IMG/VR virus record: IMGVR_UViG_3300023119_000075
Span: 1 to 33,076 of that record
Length of the DNA: 33,076 bases
Direction: 5' to 3' (one strand)
Source of the DNA: a virus
Of the stretch, positions 26,101 to 31,759 are shown in pieces. The translations under genes and the position numbers were made by a program. The notes under the pieces were generated by a model that did not search any database, was not told where the DNA came from, and worked only from the letters and a program-made list of their open reading frames with translations. Positions within the stretch are counted from its first letter, which is position 1. Each line of letters begins with the position of its first letter.

Positions 26101-27793
26101 TACCATCATACCAATACATACAGCCAGCATTAACATCGCCATCTAAAATAAGAATTGTTTCGTTTTCAACAGGTAATGTATCATCAGTTTCTACTAAACT
26201 AATTTGTGAGTTATTTTTGTGTATAATAAAGTTTACTTCATAAATTTTACCATTTACAAGTAGATCTGGATCTCCTGTGAATAGCACACGCATACCGTCT
26301 GCTAAATCTACACCGTCAACGTTATAACCCGAACTACCTTCAATTGTGCTGAACACATCTTGAGTAAATGTATCTACTAGATCTACTGCTGCTTTTGCTT
26401 TGTTACCATGATTAAACAATCTTAGGTTTGGTTCAAATTCAATAATCGGTCTAAGAGCTCTAAGGTCTTCAAAAATTTCAATAGGTGTGTTGTTTATTTC
26501 TGCACTTTTTTCTATAACACTTTTATGTGTCCAACGATTGTATCTACTCCAAGGGTTTTTACTTTTATCTCTACGATTGATACAAACATAATCTTTTGTA
26601 CCAGCAAAACTTTTTGCATCGCCAAACGGCACTCTGTCAAAAGGATTAATATCAAATGGTACTTGTGTATCTTGTGTAAAGATTGCAGGTACTTGTAAAT
26701 CTTTTACAGCAACTAATTCAATGCTTTCTCCAACGCCTTCTACATAATATAATCCTTGCTCGTAAGACTCAGGATATACTGTGCCTGTAAAGTAAACTTT
26801 CATGCCATTTGAAAAGTCCCACCCGTCTACTGTTTTATAAGATTTTTTTCCTAAGATTTCTTCTTCAACATTTAATACTGTTGATTCTTCAATGTCAAAT
26901 AAATTTAAATTACCACTAACGTTGATATCATTTTGACTGATGTAATACAAGTTGTCAGGTGCATTCATTGGCACTGTAAATTCTAACACGCCTTTTTCTA
27001 AAAATCCATCACCTACTAGATCTTCTCTAAACACAACAGTATCGTCATATTCTTCTGTGATAGATACACCTTCTAAATATAAATTTTCTACATACTCTGT
27101 GCTGTCAGCATAAGGAACATTTTTTAATCTGCTTAGTGCAATACCAAAAGGATGACCTGGAGTATCTACTTCAAATCTATAGGTTTGACCTCTGTACAAT
27201 GTAAGTATTTTGTTGCGTGTTACACCATCGGGTGTGAATACAAATGCAGGATCGCCGTCATCATATTCAAGTCTAACTTGTAGTGTACTTACAACGTTGA
27301 TTCCTGTACCCCTTACAGGAACTTCTTGCGGACCATTTGGCAACCAATAATATTCACGGAAGTTTGTAAACTTGTCAAAATTGATATGTGGATTCCATGC
27401 ATAGAACTCTTGTGCAAACAACTTGTCATGATTTGTAATATCACCGCCAAAACCGCTAATTTGTCCAAGTAAGTCTAAATAGTCAGCATTAAAATCTACG
27501 TTGCCTAAATTATCCTCAATAATTGTATAAGGCTCTAACTGATAATTTTCACGGTTGCTGCTCACATCAGAAATATAATTGTCCAAAATTACAGCAGCTT
27601 TAGCTTCTCTACTTCCAACAAATCCGTTTAATTTTTCAACTACACCGGGAGATGTAAGTTGATCTAATGTACTACCTATGAATTTTTTATTAGCATCAGT
27701 ACGAAAATATCGTGGTAGTAAAGATGAATTTGTTCTTTTACTATCATTGCGACCTGGAATAGGATATTCGTTTTGGTTATCTTCGTATGCCAT
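14102..27793 (-). CDS. Giant multidomain baseplate/tail structural protein in gp7 position
   Basis: One uninterrupted frame of 4563 residues, about 41 percent of the window. It directly follows gp6 (TAATG overlap), the place of gp7 in T4, but is over four times longer than T4 gp7 (about 1030 residues). Visible parts: N-terminal domain (1-130, NEYPIPGRNDSK); a cupredoxin-like segment (about 195-300, TPGHPFGIALSRL and MNAPDNLYYISQ); a Trp-rich block near 412 (NPWSRYNRWTHKS); four CBM5/12-like modules (about 1454, 1711, 2214, 2355); FG-GAP-like propeller repeats (about 2122-2610); two G-x-GY beta repeats (about 3053, 3429); and repeated beta units of the form V-x-V-x-x-NG-x(n)-DY (early, and about 3525-4460). 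The end, KTGRIWNELGKSIADSENEI, is a C-terminus I recall from marine myovirus structural proteins. No protease or lysozyme motif was seen. Likely an extended baseplate wedge or peripheral arm. Confidence 0.82.
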   Translation of the reverse strand: MAYEDNQNEYPIPGRNDSKRTNSSLLPRYFRTDANKKFIGSTLDQLTSPGVVEKLNGFVGSREAKAAVILDNYISDVSSNRENYQLEPYTIIEDNLGNVDFNADYLDLLGQISGFGGDITNHDKLFAQEFYAWNPHINFDKFTNFREYYWLPNGPQEVPVRGTGINVVSTLQVRLEYDDGDPAFVFTPDGVTRNKILTLYRGQTYRFEVDTPGHPFGIALSRLKNVPYADSTEYVENLYLEGVSITEEYDDTVVFREDLVGDGFLEKGVLEFTVPMNAPDNLYYISQNDINVSGNLNLFDIEESTVLNVEEEILGKKSYKTVDGWDFSNGMKVYFTGTVYPESYEQGLYYVEGVGESIELVAVKDLQVPAIFTQDTQVPFDINPFDRVPFGDAKSFAGTKDYVCINRRDKSKNPWSRYNRWTHKSVIEKSAEINNTPIEIFEDLRALRPIIEFEPNLRLFNHGNKAKAAVDLVDTFTQDVFSTIEGSSGYNVDGVDLADGMRVLFTGDPDLLVNGKIYEVNFIIHKNNSQISLVETDDTLPVENETILILDGDVNAGCMYWYDGNQWNKAQDKSGINQSPLFDLFDKDGNSIGDNEIYDSTEFVGNRIFNYRVGEGTNDTELGFPLTYQNFVNIGDIVFDFPLLSKSYNYKVDNDFVVLQSDKLFLKKYVNETDTYVNAWKKATTKSQQYVVRKYTGEEYVNNFPIDVYNNSADLSDIKVQVYVNSAYKTQDSDYTLVNNGKTKTVVFDSDLEFTDIIVIKTHSKADKNSNGYYEIPDNLERNPLNENITEFTLGEVNDHVEGLISELNNFQGAQPGVSNLRDLGDVSAYGRKFVQHSGPLNLPMYNLVSKDANIVKSVRYASNEYQKFKRQFIQIATDNSFTGTVKEHVDFIFNLLNEDKTEKTNFYSTDMAGTGGSAKIEYEVLDNRLKTYALSKVFDKSQISNVAVYVYINDEQLVHGNDYTFTDTGFVNISKEFNNGDIIKIYEYANTEGSFIPPTPTKLGLYPAFVPEKFFDTSYNDNTNVIKGHDGSIMLAYDDYRDDLILELEKRIYNNIKIEYDTSIFDIHDVIGGFSRDTGVSKQNIDDIIITDFVKWLDVAKINDYTNNDFLVQGDSFTYNYSKSVNLKNQKLPGFWRGVYIQAFDTDRPHTHPWEMLGFSSKPNWWEEVYGPAPYTSNNLILWSDLQKGIVRQPGQPVVVRSKYIRTNLLEHIPVNENGQLLSPLESGYAQNFSFTLQQNTEYKFGDQAPVETAWRQSSGYPFSLLVAMILLRPAHTIGIGLDRSRIEKDKAGNLVYSATNKRINTKEIIFPSVNGNITGGLLNYLAAYLNLNNNFSYSTMIDNYKNIDNKIGFKVAGFANKDKLKLVLDSKTPLNQGNVFVPFENYNLTFRTSAPQKVVTYSGVIIEKVSRGFKISGYDQEEPYFYYNAAIESANDPVVNVGGISESFSTWSENKTYIAGKIVEFGDRYYRVNVTHTSEENFDDTKFTLLKTLPQVGGVNAYFRKRYDSSISRVDYGTVFANLQEVVDFLLGYQKYLKSQGFVFDYFNKQTEAIENWNLAAKEFMFWTSQNWAASSIITLSPAANNLVFSREFYVVDDLFNSFYNYPIVNQNNQKLNFKFLNVYRDNINNFQLTSQEDGIFLIKLPLVQKEHVVFIDNTTVFNDVIFSKNTGYRQQRIKVVGYRTDEWNGSLNIPGFIYDDARVTEWESYKDYTVGELVKFKEFYYAATVSHSGTQTFDFGLWSRLPEKPENKLQPNWDYRANQFADFYDLDTDNFDAEQQRLAQHLIGYQKRNYLSNIIQDDVSQYKFYQGFIQDKGTSNSITKLFDKLGSANRDSIELYEEWAIRVGQYGAVTSFDEVEFKLDEKQFRIEPQTMELVNQVDNTRTDLVYQYPSSDVLVKPADYDAGFLPVNNTVNEYTKTGGYVKLDQVDFLAKVLEDILTVDIDTVDIGSYIWTPKDGTSWMVYRHVIAPYKITHIEKTDLGFKMYFDRNIELEEDAIIGVNNINDEVNGFWLATNIQRNIVNNNDSTITNPNIEIETDNPISDEFIDLADSTLGIVSEFCIRRVTQVTDVNIALQTYDLNNDRFWIDDIGDSISGVYDNKPILEKVQNILATEEDSTLFGQSIAASYNNTVLAVGVPDINDGKVYVYTRGSDALQLKLNQILEPSTLYHDNNSQFGDSVAMSSNGLYLYVGAPLASNVHSRYKGILDPLQEYEQGDIVSSKGVLWEAQRTVTVESSTINLESQDWQRVTIIPADPNAPALSYTQQGVVYIYKKLIDNTFDLIDVICSSAPGTNEKFGIGLKVVSPGDYDHSLYVRSLADNGRLYIINNKGVNDVESYAYNIDENYRGEWQTVAKYIENEVVYYEGNLYQANQTVFPGNPFDVAHWNQLDTFVDYTGYLTADLSDHTDLYNEDSSGFGLATDVGTTFDISDNAEVIALSGVLSGAEFRVAIYRKQNNRYVFDQNIDSPTDGEFFGHSVSLNTLGDKLAIGAPDSDEAGIKNGQVYVYKLENQQFVLDQKLFSPDGEKNNRFGVHVDLDGDKLAVTSQRGDTEYEITLDGGETIFDNGATNIVDKVADNSRVYLYETINNKLIYSEKLMSSTDISDSDMNYGYLNRNHLYMVAPSQPIENILGDSSNNNGVIQDFRNDLNATAWTVNSQIQPFVNLSKIKGVWLYDNTTKDLITYLDFIDPIQGRIAGPAEQELSYKLYYDPAVYNVGSTDTGTKDLWSTQYVGKLWWNLDTIKWYNPYQGDLQFKTNTWNQIIPGFDVDIYEWVESDYIPSEWDSLADTTEGLAEGVSGTSLYGDETYTVANSYDSITGVAIPKYYFWVKSKTTLPNTYGRKISALDVENLIKDPAAQGYRYINLFDSKNYALHNIRNLIKDKDTVLHIDYYTTDNEENNIHSEYQLLTEGLASSKPNADIVDKWVDSLVGYNEQNIQLPDTRVSIARRFGILNEPNQSMFVNRKEALKQIIERVNGILTEYVVVDEFDISPLMQIDPTPSKFSNLWDTEIESESLLRFIGTAKITQAVLTPVIEDGKIKSVTITNPGRGYIDSNYTEGTTRHGPTVTIEGTGTGAEIKTYINNLGQIISAEVLNGGKNYLDNTTLIVRPFSVLVKNDSDIGGFWAIYNWISSTGEWFRNQIQDYDVSLYWNYTDWYADGYNSETAINFIIPGAYALESLDDKIGSVVKIETIGSGGWLLLEKIDNQQNVDYTVNYKSIGRQNGTIQFSSQLYQSDSVGYDKQIYDTSFYDREPSEEIRIILKTIQENIFVDQLEVEWNKLFFSSIRYAISEQIDVDWIFKSSFVTAKHNVGELQQKITYQNDNLPNYQEYINEVKPFSTKVREYISAYEKVEPTQTVTTDFDLPPAYDAETGRVIPEAIKFINNELTNVSASALTYPKRNWLDNVGFEIKEFVIFDGGSGYTNTANVTVSGGGGPTLEGFAYLGGSSISYIDVNTSGAKYFNTPTVTINGSLTEDGEEAIVYAIIGNNLVRNTHMLMRFDRVTGNYLFTTLDETETFIGNGGLTEFNLKWPVSTRSADISITVGGVDQLISDFTISNELDKNKNFERYKGRITFTNAPANNAEVIINYKKSTDLLTAADRINFFYNPTTGMPGKDLAQLMDGIDYGGVQMDSIGFGESLGWDLQGFGIDFDTFDTNNEDEVIVLDGSTQIVNLSKELEAGVEYNVYLNNVRIDDPEYPGPGTINPNAKMVTITGDGITKTVFLDSDVISTQMDDVVVVRKSTSDGSFTPESVAFDVSLGGGTFETTTATGIDPGEIVVDGDGFVTETTSKGPEEQVPGQVLDTMDITVYNRVSQGQGLIAVRNYITDGNTLEWDFDLLPQTENTVIVTVNGEVIGHDDLVIDFERKVISLADSTVIEANKNLSILCIGTNGVDIVDSDIIVADGTSTLYELPFKFTTDQSIFVTINGVKKERTTEYGYDTNAAGFGVLEFPTVIDAGSIIQYTVYSDNVNQFSEMVVDKTMLVDGDNRVHRFNNEVVVPFIKKPYSHNILVQRSKGSKFLNPGYRKSYTMTLQRDYDIDAWQFEDTTQVNSSDVRVYINNEILDETLWNYDPLNGRVEILSNNIGLIGDKLEIFIIRDAEYFFFNTIATIEGDNANKLAPIPQGTDVAFALSDDSTVVNARVESFTYDGNNAILELQGYVRDLFDLKSTDDTPAIIANDDSTPGLKILDVKLQETDNLVLLEAPEEWEEVNIYTFSNHDINEFERNSYDVVWNTSQAPAGSQEYIDKNLLSTGYVKLQKPALSANYVWVFKNGIIQVPQKDYKITERKDGVQMYEKVDPNDTIDVLQFAAPVSKPKFGFRIFKDILNRFHYKRLNNLNEYELQQPLNYYDQSIQLVDATNLESPNRALGLPGVIWIDKERIEYFSLDGNVLRQLRRGTLGTGIKEQYAANTKVVGQGIEENIPYKDAVYRTKFIGDSSTKQFLLDWTPTSINEFDVYLGGIKLRKDNIVTFDPTIDQDSPEADITIAPEYTMETIVWGDSTRVAIYLADYIDPPADGTIIEIVRKTGRIWNELGKSIADSENEICKFITDKTISLPR

Positions 27794-30700
27794 TAGTAAT
27801 CATTTCCTTCGGTAATAATATTGGTATTTGTCACGCTACTTTGGATTCCTGTATTTAAAACATCGTCACTGGTTACAACTGTACCTGTGGCTTTTAATCT
27901 TGCTGCTGTAATACTATCAATAATTTCAACATCAGTTACGTTTGCAGAATTTACAAATATTTCATCATTTTCACAAACTATTTCATACAAGCTACCAAAA
28001 ACTTGTGTTTCACTTTTTGGTACAAGTACAATACTAGCAACATCAGGAGCAACTTGCTTCATAACATATGCAGCTAATTCACTAAAATAAAATGTTTCAC
28101 CAAAATCCCAATTTTCAAGTGCAAAATATTCATTAATGCTGTCAATAACTCTTGACTTGACTTCGTTATCGTTTACAACTCTTGCTGTATTTTTAACAAT
28201 TTTAATTGTTGCTTGCAAATCTTCATCTGCTAGACTACCAAATAACGGTTTGTATTTTACTGGATGATAAATCAATTCATCACTGATGCTTTTAATTTTT
28301 TTGATATCTTGTCCATAACTAAGATATAATGCATCACTGCTAGGAGGCAAAGGTTTATTGATAATATCGCCTTTTAAGAACTTTCTAAATTCTGTATCAT
28401 ATGTTTTTTCTAAAAGATACAAATCAATTATATTACTACTGCTTGGATCAATTCTACGGTTTTCTGCTGCGGCATGTCTGTAATTAAATCTTAATTTGTC
28501 TCTACCTTTGTAGGCACGCCAATTAATATCTAGTTCTAAACCTGTCATATTAGCGTTTATTCTTTTGAAGACATCTTTACTGCTAATGTAAAAAACTGGA
28601 TTATTAGTATATGCACTTAGTGATCCTGCTGCTCCTTCAGTTGCAATCACAATAATATTGTTTTCTTCGGCATCTGCATATTCATAAGTTTCTACATCAT
28701 TTTTTAAAACTTTTTTAGCAAAAACATATTTTGTATCTGGCAAATAATCTGGTGCAACAATTTGCGTGAACAAATCAGGATCGTCTATTACTCCATCTGC
28801 ATCGGTATCAACAAATCCTACTTCTAATTTTTTACTATCAATATAGCCTGCATCACCTCTGTATGCACTGATAACTTGCCATTTCCAATCCTGTGTAAAG
28901 TTAGTCAAACTGTCTGGCAAATTATTGTTACTCAAAACATCAATTGTGTCAGTTACAATTCTTCCAGTTTTACTGTCATAAATTCTATCATTTCCATCAA
29001 AGTAAAAACGTATTTGTTCATCGCTTTCAAAAACATAACGCAAACCTCTATGAGTTACTGTGTAAGTTTCTCCGTTGGTTTCGAATAAAAATATCCAACT
29101 GCTATCTTGGTTAGTACCTGTAGCATCTCCTGTACGGCCTTGGCTAAATTCATTAACTGTGTCAAGGTTAAGATTAGTAATTACTTTCCAATCCGTAGTT
29201 TCTTGATCATATCTTAAACCAAATGTTTTGTATGAAAATATTTGGTCAACCATTTGTGATAGCGTATCTTCTACAATTGTTAAATTTAATACAGGTATAA
29301 TCTCACTTAATATAGATCCACTTGGTACATTATCATTTAAAACAATTGGTCCAAGTGTGCTGTCTATATCTTGTACTGTGCCATTTTCAAATACACTTAT
29401 AACTTTTGTCCAAATATATGTTTTATCTCCAAGTGTGTTTGGAGTACCACTTACTAGGTTATTTTTCTTATCAAAGTATTGTCCTGCAGGTGCAGTAAAT
29501 TTAATTAAACTATTAGGTGCAACAAAACGCATAACACTTGCTGTAAAACTACTCACTGCAATTGCAATATCAAATTGATCTTGGAATACACCAGAACTTT
29601 GATTTGTATCATTAGTAGTTGGATTCCATGTGAAGTTTAAATCTTCGACACTGGTATTTCTGTCAAAGTATTTGTAATAGAAATTTTTGGTTTGAGTGTG
29701 TTTAATAATTTCAATAACTTGGTTATTGATAACACTTTCAATATCAGTTCTAGTTGTAAAATCAAAGCTGAACTTTTTTGCTAAATCTTCTGTAAAAATA
29801 CTACCATCATCGCCAAACATCAAAGTGTTACTGTACTTGCCAGTTGCATCACGTAAATCATAATATCTACTAATGCCACTGCTGGTTCTGTTTACACTCT
29901 TTGTTTTGATAATTTGTTGACTAACACCAAGCGGACCAATGTTATAATCTTCACCTGTGATTAATCTATTTTGTGTATAGAATGTGCTAGGAGCATTTGT
30001 TTTGATACTTTCATCTGTTTCACTAGCATCTGCATTAGATATACTGTTTTGTAAATCTAGTACCAGATTCAATGTTTCATTGGTTGAATTTTTGCTCAAA
30101 TAAGGTATTTGAATTTGAATACCAACTAAATCAGCAGGATTGATTTTGTACTGTTCATTTGAACTTGTTCTATAATAAACTTTAAAACTGCCTTTTGGCA
30201 ATGTTCCAAAAACGCCATCACTGAAAATCAAACTAATTCTATCATTAATTCTACTCAACACACCATAGATATCACGCACACCTTTTTCAACACTGTTGTA
30301 CACAATATTGTTACCTTCAACTGAACTAACTTTTGTCCAAAGATCTTGTTCGTCTCCGTTGCTGTCAAGTTTGTATAACCAAACATCTGTTTCGTTAATG
30401 TTGTCTGTATCAATGTTTACAGTTGTGTTAGGCACAGGACTTGTAATTGAAAACACATTGTTGTTTAATGTACCTTGTCTAAAGTGGAAAAAGAAACCAC
30501 TGTTTGCACTGCCAGCACCTTGTCCGTTGTCTCTGTATAAAAATGCTAATTTGTTGCCTGGAAATGGTTCTTCTTCATAGATAAAATTATCACCCGTGTC
30601 AATACCTACACTGGTAATTTCAAACTTTCTACTTTTGTTATCAACTGCTTTAGTAAAACTAAAAACCGGGACATCTGTGTTTGTGCCGTTAAATCTATAT

Positions 30701-31257
30701 TGTTCAGTAATAATGCCGTCAACAACAGTTTTCTTAATAGGACGTCCAAAACGTGAATTTGAAGGTAATGCTGCATTTAGAACTTTTGTAAATTGCTCAT
30801 ACCAATCAGGATTGGTTGCATCATTCCATAATATTGTTTGGCCGCTGAGATTGTTGTTGTTTGCATCAAATACATCTTCTGTTGTGCTTATGCTGTCAAT
30901 TTTCAACAAACCATTAGCAGTTGTGTTTCTGCTTGCATTGTAACTGATTAAACGTGCAAGGCGGAGAATACTTTCTCTACGCTCTGCTGTTTCGATGTAA
31001 TTTTCTCTAGCATTTAGGTCTGTGCGGAAGGCTAAGTTTTGACCTAAAAATGCAATCAAATCAATCAGTGCAAGATATTCTGAGCTTTCAATATAATCGT
31101 TATAATCTTCAGGATAGTTTTCCCTAATATATGTGATCATTGTTCTACGTAGATTGTCAAAGTCATAGCTTTGGAAATCTGCGTATTTGAAACTTTGATA
31201 AATCGTTTTCCAATCTTCTGCTAATAGAAGTCGATTTTGCCTATCTGTCGTTGACAT
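27793..31257 (-). CDS. 6: Baseplate wedge protein gp6-like
   Basis: A 1154-residue homologue of T4 baseplate wedge gp6 (660 residues in T4). The N-terminal part is typical: WKTIYQSFKYADFQSYDFDN, LRRTMITYIRENYPEDYNDY, SEYLALIDLIAFLGQNLAFR, DLNARENYIETAERRESIL, LARLISYNASRN. A J-like core follows, with VFGTLPKGSFKVYYRTS, then TGEDYNIGPLG near residue 440. The extra length lies in the C-terminal half, which carries DTDADGVIDDPD (near residue 818), a DxDxDG loop of the calcium-binding type. gp6 dimers form the inner ring of the wedge and contact gp25 and gp7. The gene follows gp25 and overlaps the giant gene by one base. GAGGA lies seven bases before the ATG. Confidence 0.92.
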   Translation of the reverse strand: MSTTDRQNRLLLAEDWKTIYQSFKYADFQSYDFDNLRRTMITYIRENYPEDYNDYIESSEYLALIDLIAFLGQNLAFRTDLNARENYIETAERRESILRLARLISYNASRNTTANGLLKIDSISTTEDVFDANNNNLSGQTILWNDATNPDWYEQFTKVLNAALPSNSRFGRPIKKTVVDGIITEQYRFNGTNTDVPVFSFTKAVDNKSRKFEITSVGIDTGDNFIYEEEPFPGNKLAFLYRDNGQGAGSANSGFFFHFRQGTLNNNVFSITSPVPNTTVNIDTDNINETDVWLYKLDSNGDEQDLWTKVSSVEGNNIVYNSVEKGVRDIYGVLSRINDRISLIFSDGVFGTLPKGSFKVYYRTSSNEQYKINPADLVGIQIQIPYLSKNSTNETLNLVLDLQNSISNADASETDESIKTNAPSTFYTQNRLITGEDYNIGPLGVSQQIIKTKSVNRTSSGISRYYDLRDATGKYSNTLMFGDDGSIFTEDLAKKFSFDFTTRTDIESVINNQVIEIIKHTQTKNFYYKYFDRNTSVEDLNFTWNPTTNDTNQSSGVFQDQFDIAIAVSSFTASVMRFVAPNSLIKFTAPAGQYFDKKNNLVSGTPNTLGDKTYIWTKVISVFENGTVQDIDSTLGPIVLNDNVPSGSILSEIIPVLNLTIVEDTLSQMVDQIFSYKTFGLRYDQETTDWKVITNLNLDTVNEFSQGRTGDATGTNQDSSWIFLFETNGETYTVTHRGLRYVFESDEQIRFYFDGNDRIYDSKTGRIVTDTIDVLSNNNLPDSLTNFTQDWKWQVISAYRGDAGYIDSKKLEVGFVDTDADGVIDDPDLFTQIVAPDYLPDTKYVFAKKVLKNDVETYEYADAEENNIIVIATEGAAGSLSAYTNNPVFYISSKDVFKRINANMTGLELDINWRAYKGRDKLRFNYRHAAAENRRIDPSSSNIIDLYLLEKTYDTEFRKFLKGDIINKPLPPSSDALYLSYGQDIKKIKSISDELIYHPVKYKPLFGSLADEDLQATIKIVKNTARVVNDNEVKSRVIDSINEYFALENWDFGETFYFSELAAYVMKQVAPDVASIVLVPKSETQVFGSLYEIVCENDEIFVNSANVTDVEIIDSITAARLKATGTVVTSDDVLNTGIQSSVTNTNIITEGNDY

Positions 31258-31280
31258 ATGCCATTCCTCACTTTATAGTA

Positions 31281-31288
31281 TATTTACC
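31281..31288 (-). promoter_or_regulatory. Possible late promoter element (GGTAAATA)
   Basis: On the - strand GGTAAATA, one base from the GATAAATA octamers elsewhere here and two from the T4 consensus, ends 23 bases before the gp6 ATG in a 52-base gap. The spacing matches the better sites at 9563 and 14099. Confidence 0.35.
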
Positions 31289-31309
31289 TGAAGTAATAAT
31301 GTGCGTATA

Positions 31310-31747
31310 TTAAAGAAGACCGTTGTTCTGGTCAAATTTTATACGCATTGTTTCGCTAATACTGTAGGGTATATAAGTGAGTGTACAGTCAACTTGAAGT
31401 CCACTTTCGTATGCATCAACTGTGACAGTTTCTACGCTTATACGAGGATCATAATTGATTACTTCTGTAATGTCTTGAATAATCAATTCTTTTAAATCTT
31501 CTGTAAATGGTTCAAATAATACGTCCCAAATAACAGTGCCAAACATAGGGTTTTCTAATTTTTCGCCCTTGCGAATATGGAAGTGATTTATAATGTCTTG
31601 TTTGATTATTTCCAAGTCATATAAATTAAATCCACGTGGGTTGGCTACGGTACTGATACCTCTGTATTGTTTGCTGGTTACAGGTTCTTCTGTAGCAGGA
31701 GAACTGATACTTATATTTTTGTAAAGTGGTTTTTCATTTGTAGCCAT
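31310..31747 (-). CDS. 25: Baseplate wedge protein gp25-like
   Basis: A 145-residue homologue of T4 gp25 (132 residues in T4), the lysozyme-like-fold wedge component related to P2 W proteins, though not an active lysozyme. Characteristic parts are NLYDLEIIKQDIINHFHIRK, then GEKLENPMFGTVIWDVLFEP, FTEDLKELIIQDITEVINYD, PRISVETV, and a C-terminal strand pair VDCTLTYIPYSISETMRI. gp25 sits in the wedge core and helps trigger sheath contraction with gp6 and gp53. The following gene is gp6, as expected. AGGA lies nine bases before the ATG. The N-terminal 40 residues are poorly ordered in appearance, with Ser/Pro/Thr. Confidence 0.93.
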   Translation of the reverse strand: MATNEKPLYKNISISSPATEEPVTSKQYRGISTVANPRGFNLYDLEIIKQDIINHFHIRKGEKLENPMFGTVIWDVLFEPFTEDLKELIIQDITEVINYDPRISVETVTVDAYESGLQVDCTLTYIPYSISETMRIKFDQNNGLL

Positions 31748-31759
31748 ACTGTATTTATC

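Noticed and set aside
30296-30943. Two + strand frames opposite gp6
   Set aside because: Leu/Ser/Val-rich shadow products without ribosome sites, inside the well-conserved gp6 gene.
31752-31759. GATAAATA octamer directly before gp25
   Set aside because: It ends only four bases before the ATG, so a late transcript from it would start at or inside the gene. AGGATAA here more likely serves as the ribosome site.
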